64,000 nt of DNA from Cyclonatronum proteinivorum (GTDB taxonomy: Bacteria; Bacteroidota; Rhodothermia; Balneolales; Cyclonatronaceae). Location of the stretch: assembly GCF_003353065.1 (NCBI RefSeq), contig NZ_CP027806.1, forward strand, positions 3,864,501-3,928,500, given 5' to 3'. The notes under the pieces were generated by a model that saw only the letters and a list, made by a program, of their open reading frames with translations, searched no databases and was not told where the DNA came from. The translations under genes were made by a program, and so were the position numbers. Positions 62,063-64,000 of this stretch are shown here, piece by piece; within the stretch, counting starts at the first letter, position 1; every line of letters begins with the position of its first letter.

Positions 62063-62893
62063 CTACTCCGGCCTGAGCAGGCTGAAATACACGATACCCA
62101 GCTTCCGGCTTTTTTCAACCCGAAACCCGTGATCGTTGAAGAGCTTGAGCGACTCGGTTTCTGACCAAAATGAAATACCACCCACTCCCGAAGCCTTCTG
62201 TGCGAGACTGCCGGCAAACGTATCCGCGCGAAGCAGGTGCATCATAAAGAGGCGGCCGTCATCTTTTATGACGCGTCGCATCTGATGGAGGGCTGCCGCA
62301 GGACTCCGAAACTCGTTAAGGCTTCCGCCACATACAAGCAGGTCCGCCGACTGCGCGTAAAACGGGAGGCGACTTACATCAGCTTTAAGGAGATAGAGGT
62401 CCGTGCCTGCCGCAAGTGCACGGTTCCGGGTTTCATCAAGCATGGGAGCCGAAAAGTCTATCGCAACCACCTGTGCATTGGGGCTGTGGGCTTTAATACT
62501 GCGCGCATAAAAGCCGGTCGAGCAGCCGAGATCAAGTACAAGCTCCCCCGCTTTGGGCTGAGCCCACTGCAGCAGCAGTTCGCGCTCGTCTTCGAAAGAA
62601 AAATCTTCCCCGGATAAAATCCCGATGGAGCGCTTTCGCCAGCTGTCTTCGTAAAACTGCGCGGTAGCCGTCAGAAAATTGCTTTGCTGCGCAGGCGTAA
62701 TGCCGGAAGGCTTGCCGGGCAGGTATTCGATGATGTTATCGCGAATGCCAATGGTGTCACCTGTTGCGCAGCCCGCATCTCCGTTGAGCCGTTCTTGCAG
62801 CCGGGCCGCAGCGGCCGGAACGTGGTAAAAATGCCGTTCATCAAGCGGGTGTTTGAGTGTCAGGCCGTCGGTGTGTGAAGCGGGCTGTGTCAT
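62063..62893 (-). CDS. Class I SAM-dependent methyltransferase
   Basis: A 276-residue methyltransferase. An N-terminal region of about 110 residues (HFYHVPAAAARLQERLNGDAGCATG, then GKPSGITPAQQSNFLTATAQFYEDSWRKRSIGILSG) leads to the SAM motif ELVLDLGCSTGFYARSIKAHSPNAQVVAIDFS (split over two strands), SADLLVCGGSLNEFRSP and RVIKDDGRLFMMHLL. The ATG at 62893 is favoured over an open longer frame starting at 62956. Substrate unknown. Confidence 0.85.
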   Translation of the reverse strand: MTQPASHTDGLTLKHPLDERHFYHVPAAAARLQERLNGDAGCATGDTIGIRDNIIEYLPGKPSGITPAQQSNFLTATAQFYEDSWRKRSIGILSGEDFSFEDERELLLQWAQPKAGELVLDLGCSTGFYARSIKAHSPNAQVVAIDFSAPMLDETRNRALAAGTDLYLLKADVSRLPFYAQSADLLVCGGSLNEFRSPAAALHQMRRVIKDDGRLFMMHLLRADTFAGSLAQKASGVGGISFWSETESLKLFNDHGFRVEKSRKLGIVYFSLLRPE

Positions 62894-63033
62894 GGTGGCA
62901 GGGTGAGATTTTTCAGATTCGTGAGAGGGCAGCAGATTGGCACAATATACGCGCAAGCCCTGCCCCTGCCCAAATCCAAGGGCTGTTACGAATATCCGTG
63001 TTCTGTCTGCAAGTACAAATGACGAAAGCCCCG

Positions 63034-64000
63034 CTATCGCAGGCGGGTGCTGATGATCTCCTTCAGCTTTTCCTTGAAGGCACCCGGATAATCGAGATTG
63101 TCTTTGGTGTCGAAGAACGGATTCATTACCGTCAACCGAATCAGGACAAGCTCCTGCGTATCGTGCACGGCCTGCCAGTTTTGGGTGAAGTCGTCAATCA
63201 GGCGGTCGTAGGCCGGACGCTTCAGCGTGGTTTTGGAGACGTAAAACTCGTGGTTTTCATCCGGACTGAAGGCTTCGTACACTTTCAGGGTGCGGGCGTT
63301 GCTTACGCCGAGCGCTTCGTTTTCGCGGGCAATACAGAAAGTGATGATGTTGGTTTCTGCGTGCGGAAAAATCCGGATCTGCGGATGGGCCGTGCGAAGC
63401 AGCCCTTCGAGTTTGATCCGCGATTCAATGGTGCGCTCCAGGATACGTCCGTAGCCTTCGGCGTTGAGGCCGATGGTGCGCGCGGTGAGCCAGGTCGAAA
63501 CGGCACCCGCGGCGGAGCGTGAACCTTCAATAGTCTGCGGACCCCGCTCGCTCACATTCACAAAGTTGATGTAGGGCGCGATGGATTTCCGGTAGAAGTA
63601 CTCGCGGCGGTTGCGGCACAGGAACGCGCCTGAGGCATAAGGCACATAGCCCAGCTTGTGCGGATCTATCGTGACCGAGTTGGCCCTGCGGATGGCGCCC
63701 AAAGCAAGGCGCATGTTTTCGGACACGACTTCCGCTTCCATATCGAGGGAGCACAAAAATCCGCCGTAGGCCGCATCCACATGGTGCCAGATGTGCCAGC
63801 CGCGCTCTTCGCGGTATTCGTCGAGCATCGCCTGTACTTCGTGTATGGGATCCATCTCGCCCAGCTCGGTCGTGCCCGCAACGGAGACGACCATAAGCGG
63901 CGGACGCTGTCGCTGACGACAGTTTTCCAGGGTTTGGCGCAGCGCAGGAATGCACATGCGGCCCTGTTTGTCCGTTTGCACCCCTACAAAGGCTTCTTCA
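63034..64000 (-). CDS. PLP-dependent group II decarboxylase (5' end outside window)
   Basis: A decarboxylase of the glutamate/aromatic-amino-acid family, visible for about 320 residues; the frame remains open at the right edge, so the N terminus is missing. HVDAAYGGFLCSL holds the Asp that contacts the PLP ring nitrogen, SVTIDPHKLGYVPYASGAFL has the PLP lysine in PHK, and VSVAGTTELGEMDPIHEV precedes it. The C-terminal part (about 190-315) is the small domain. The actual amino acid decarboxylated cannot be assigned with the N terminus missing; tyrosine/glutamate-type decarboxylases are the closest by pattern. Confidence 0.9.
   Translation of the reverse strand, partial: EEAFVGVQTDKQGRMCIPALRQTLENCRQRQRPPLMVVSVAGTTELGEMDPIHEVQAMLDEYREERGWHIWHHVDAAYGGFLCSLDMEAEVVSENMRLALGAIRRANSVTIDPHKLGYVPYASGAFLCRNRREYFYRKSIAPYINFVNVSERGPQTIEGSRSAAGAVSTWLTARTIGLNAEGYGRILERTIESRIKLEGLLRTAHPQIRIFPHAETNIITFCIARENEALGVSNARTLKVYEAFSPDENHEFYVSKTTLKRPAYDRLIDDFTQNWQAVHDTQELVLIRLTVMNPFFDTKDNLDYPGAFKEKLKEIISTRLR

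Overview
The window looks like chromosomal DNA of a Gram-negative member of the Balneolota/Rhodothermota branch of the Bacteroidota-Chlorobiota relatives. This rests on four sequence clues: a secreted protease with a type IX secretion (T9SS) C-terminal sorting domain containing the YPNPFNP signature, a gldL-gldM-gldN-type T9SS core operon, a YtxJ-family protein of the bacillithiol system, and outer-membrane proteins with signal peptides. The phylum call is inference; no rRNA or tRNA gene was seen.

Layout. 1-5.1 kb (minus strand): a TlpA-like thioredoxin cut by the window edge, then a DASS dicarboxylate transporter, a stand-alone response regulator and a cyclic-nucleotide-domain histidine kinase in a row. 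5.6-8.8 kb: a multidomain trypsin-like protease exported by T9SS. 9.1-15.2 kb: stand-alone nitric oxide synthase oxygenase, hflKC, purU and rtcB, with two kinds of repeats between them. 15.2-16.1 kb: a tandem array of a 303-bp palindrome-rich unit. 16.1-19.6 kb: a nitrogen-channel cluster (FNT channel, TorF-like outer-membrane protein, Amt ammonium channel). 19.9-24.8 kb: sialidase-like lipoprotein, SemiSWEET, DUF302 protein, a membrane protein and an LruC-domain lipoprotein.

25.0-31.6 kb is the most interesting stretch: one minus-strand operon with gldL, a short gldM, gldN, a GldK-like protein in which the formylglycine-generating-enzyme fold is fused behind a predicted beta barrel, ytxJ, and an R2-like ligand-binding oxidase fused to an N-terminal SCP2-like lipid-binding domain. 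GldL keeps the Lys and Glu of the T9SS proton motor. The protease at 5.6 kb is a probable client of this secretion machine.

31.9-41.0 kb: rnhA, pyrF, a GH97 glycosidase, two toxin-antitoxin loci (one with a frameshifted toxin), an HI0933-family flavoprotein and a GH13 amylase-family enzyme. 41.0-42.5 kb: a nest of dispersed repeats, a MITE-like element and a third toxin-antitoxin locus whose toxin is also frameshifted. 42.7-52.6 kb: a complete glycerol/dihydroxyacetone cluster (glpK, glpD, glpF, a second TorF-like porin, dhaK, dhaL and a DhaM-HPr-Enzyme I fusion). Glycerol would enter through the porin and GlpF, be phosphorylated by GlpK and oxidised by GlpD; dihydroxyacetone would be phosphorylated from PEP through the single-chain phosphorelay to DhaL/DhaK. 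Palindromic AAGCGCTT sites stand upstream of glpK and dhaK.

53.9-64.0 kb: a cyclic-2,3-diphosphoglycerate-synthetase-like GTPase, another repeat nest, an S9 peptidase, an Smr protein, a histidine-kinase-like ATPase, two methyltransferases and a PLP-dependent decarboxylase cut by the right edge.
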